The notes under the pieces are model-generated. The model ran no database searches. It saw only the letters and a list, made by a program, of their open reading frames with translations, and was not told the DNA's origin. A stretch of DNA of 43,865 bases from an uncultured Ruminococcus sp. Its GTDB lineage: Bacteria > Bacillota > Clostridia > Oscillospirales > Acutalibacteraceae. Positions 43,308-43,865 of this stretch are shown in pieces (the stretch's first letter is position 1; each line of letters starts with the position of its first letter). The stretch spans positions 1 through 43,865 of the forward strand of contig CACYSI010000006.1 in assembly GCA_902776975.1 (NCBI GenBank), read 5' to 3'. A program made the position numbers and the translations under genes.

Positions 43308-43865
43308 TACATTTAATATATACTTTCAATCCGTTACAACTGCAAAAGGATTATTGCCATATTCTTCGGGATTACCGTGAGGCGCACGGTATGACGAGAG
43401 AGCAACTGAGCGCGGCGACAGGGATCCCGGTTGGGAAAATCCAAGATTATGAATGTAACAATATGGCGCTGCATTATGAATCCGCAAGTATAATCGCCGA
43501 CGCTTTAAACATCAAAAGCGCATTACTCTTGGATGAATATACTGAGTTTTGCAAGCCCGGATATGGTAAGCGTATCCGAACTATCCGAATTCAAAGCGGC
43601 TTAACGCAGGAGCAGTTTTCGGAGAGGTTAGGCTTTACCCGCTCCAATGAAAGCACATGGGAGGATGAATTAAATAACCGTCGCCCAAGCCGTGAGAGCT
43701 ATCGGCAAATCAAACGAATGGCGATCGAAGCCGGTTTCGATGTCAGAAAGCTGATAGATGACCCTGATACCTATACGGATGAATATGCTGTCTTTATCGA
43801 GCACGATTGCGGAAAGAAGATACGGCAGATCCGATTAGCGCATGGCGTTGTGACAAAGGTGTTCG
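43250..43865 (+). CDS. Partial XRE-type helix-turn-helix protein, 5' end lost, runs off window
   Basis: A frame open from 43250 (after TAA at 43247) to the window end. It encodes LQKDYCHILRDYREAHGMTREQLSAATGIPVGKIQDYE, a complete XRE helix-turn-helix, then GKRIRTIRIQSGLTQEQFSERLGF, a second such motif, and KKIRQIRLAHG at the end, perhaps a third. There is no ATG, GTG or TTG before 43391, which lies inside the first motif, so the gene seems to have lost its start at the junction with the macrodomain gene. Codon use differs from neighbours (more CAA, ATC, TTA). Target unknown. Confidence 0.65.

Overview
The window looks like the replication-origin region of a Gram-positive, Ruminococcus-like member of the Oscillospirales (Clostridia). 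Evidence: the Firmicutes origin gene order (gyrA, gyrB, remB, recF, yaaA, dnaN, dnaA, then rpmH, rnpA, yidD, yidC, jag, mnmE, mnmG, rsmG, noc, parA, parB, serS), an OmpR-type two-component system, a secreted dockerin protein of the cellulosome/amylosome type, and many short intergenic repeats. The taxonomic call is inference from gene order and protein character; no search was run.

Layout. 1-4381: end of a MITE-like element, a secreted dockerin protein and a response regulator/histidine kinase pair on the + strand. 4628-11770: minus-strand cell-shape and division block (dut, mreB, mreC, mreD, PBP2, minD, mgsA). 11912-14723: zapA-like gene and a U32 protein. 14978-25451: minus-strand replication block from dnaA down to gyrA, with two small zinc-ribbon membrane proteins between gyrB and remB. 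25452-25816: AT-rich dnaA/rpmH spacer. 25817-37806: + strand block for ribosomal protein L34, RNase P protein, membrane insertion, tRNA modification and chromosome segregation, with three perfect parS sites. 37807-43865: accessory region with an acyltransferase, a Fic protein, a CpsB-like phosphatase, a membrane protein, three tRNA genes, a possible structured RNA, and a truncated macrodomain gene joined to a helix-turn-helix gene that runs off the window.

How it fits together. Genes left of about 25.5 kb are mostly on the minus strand and those to the right mostly on the + strand, as expected for two forks leaving an origin around dnaA. The main exceptions are the dockerin and two-component genes and the CpsB-like gene. 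ParA, ParB, Noc and parS organise the new origins. MreBCD, PBP2, MinD and the ZapA-like protein handle shape and division.

Most interesting signal. I saw no canonical DnaA box (TTATCCACA) in either spacer flanking dnaA. Instead the heptamer TTTCAAC (often TTTTCAACAT) occurs five times in those two spacers. One copy abuts GGGGC and a TAG-TAA-TAG-TAG-TAG run next to an AT-rich stretch, which is the layout of the B. subtilis basal unwinding element (box, GC cluster, DnaA-trios). The DnaA protein also departs from the usual GRDHTT signature in its DNA-reading helix, reading NRHYST. Together these suggest a DnaA/box pair with changed specificity. Other points of interest are two candidate structured RNAs, minD without minC or minE, a self-inhibited type of Fic protein between duplicated hairpins, and several intergenic repeat families.
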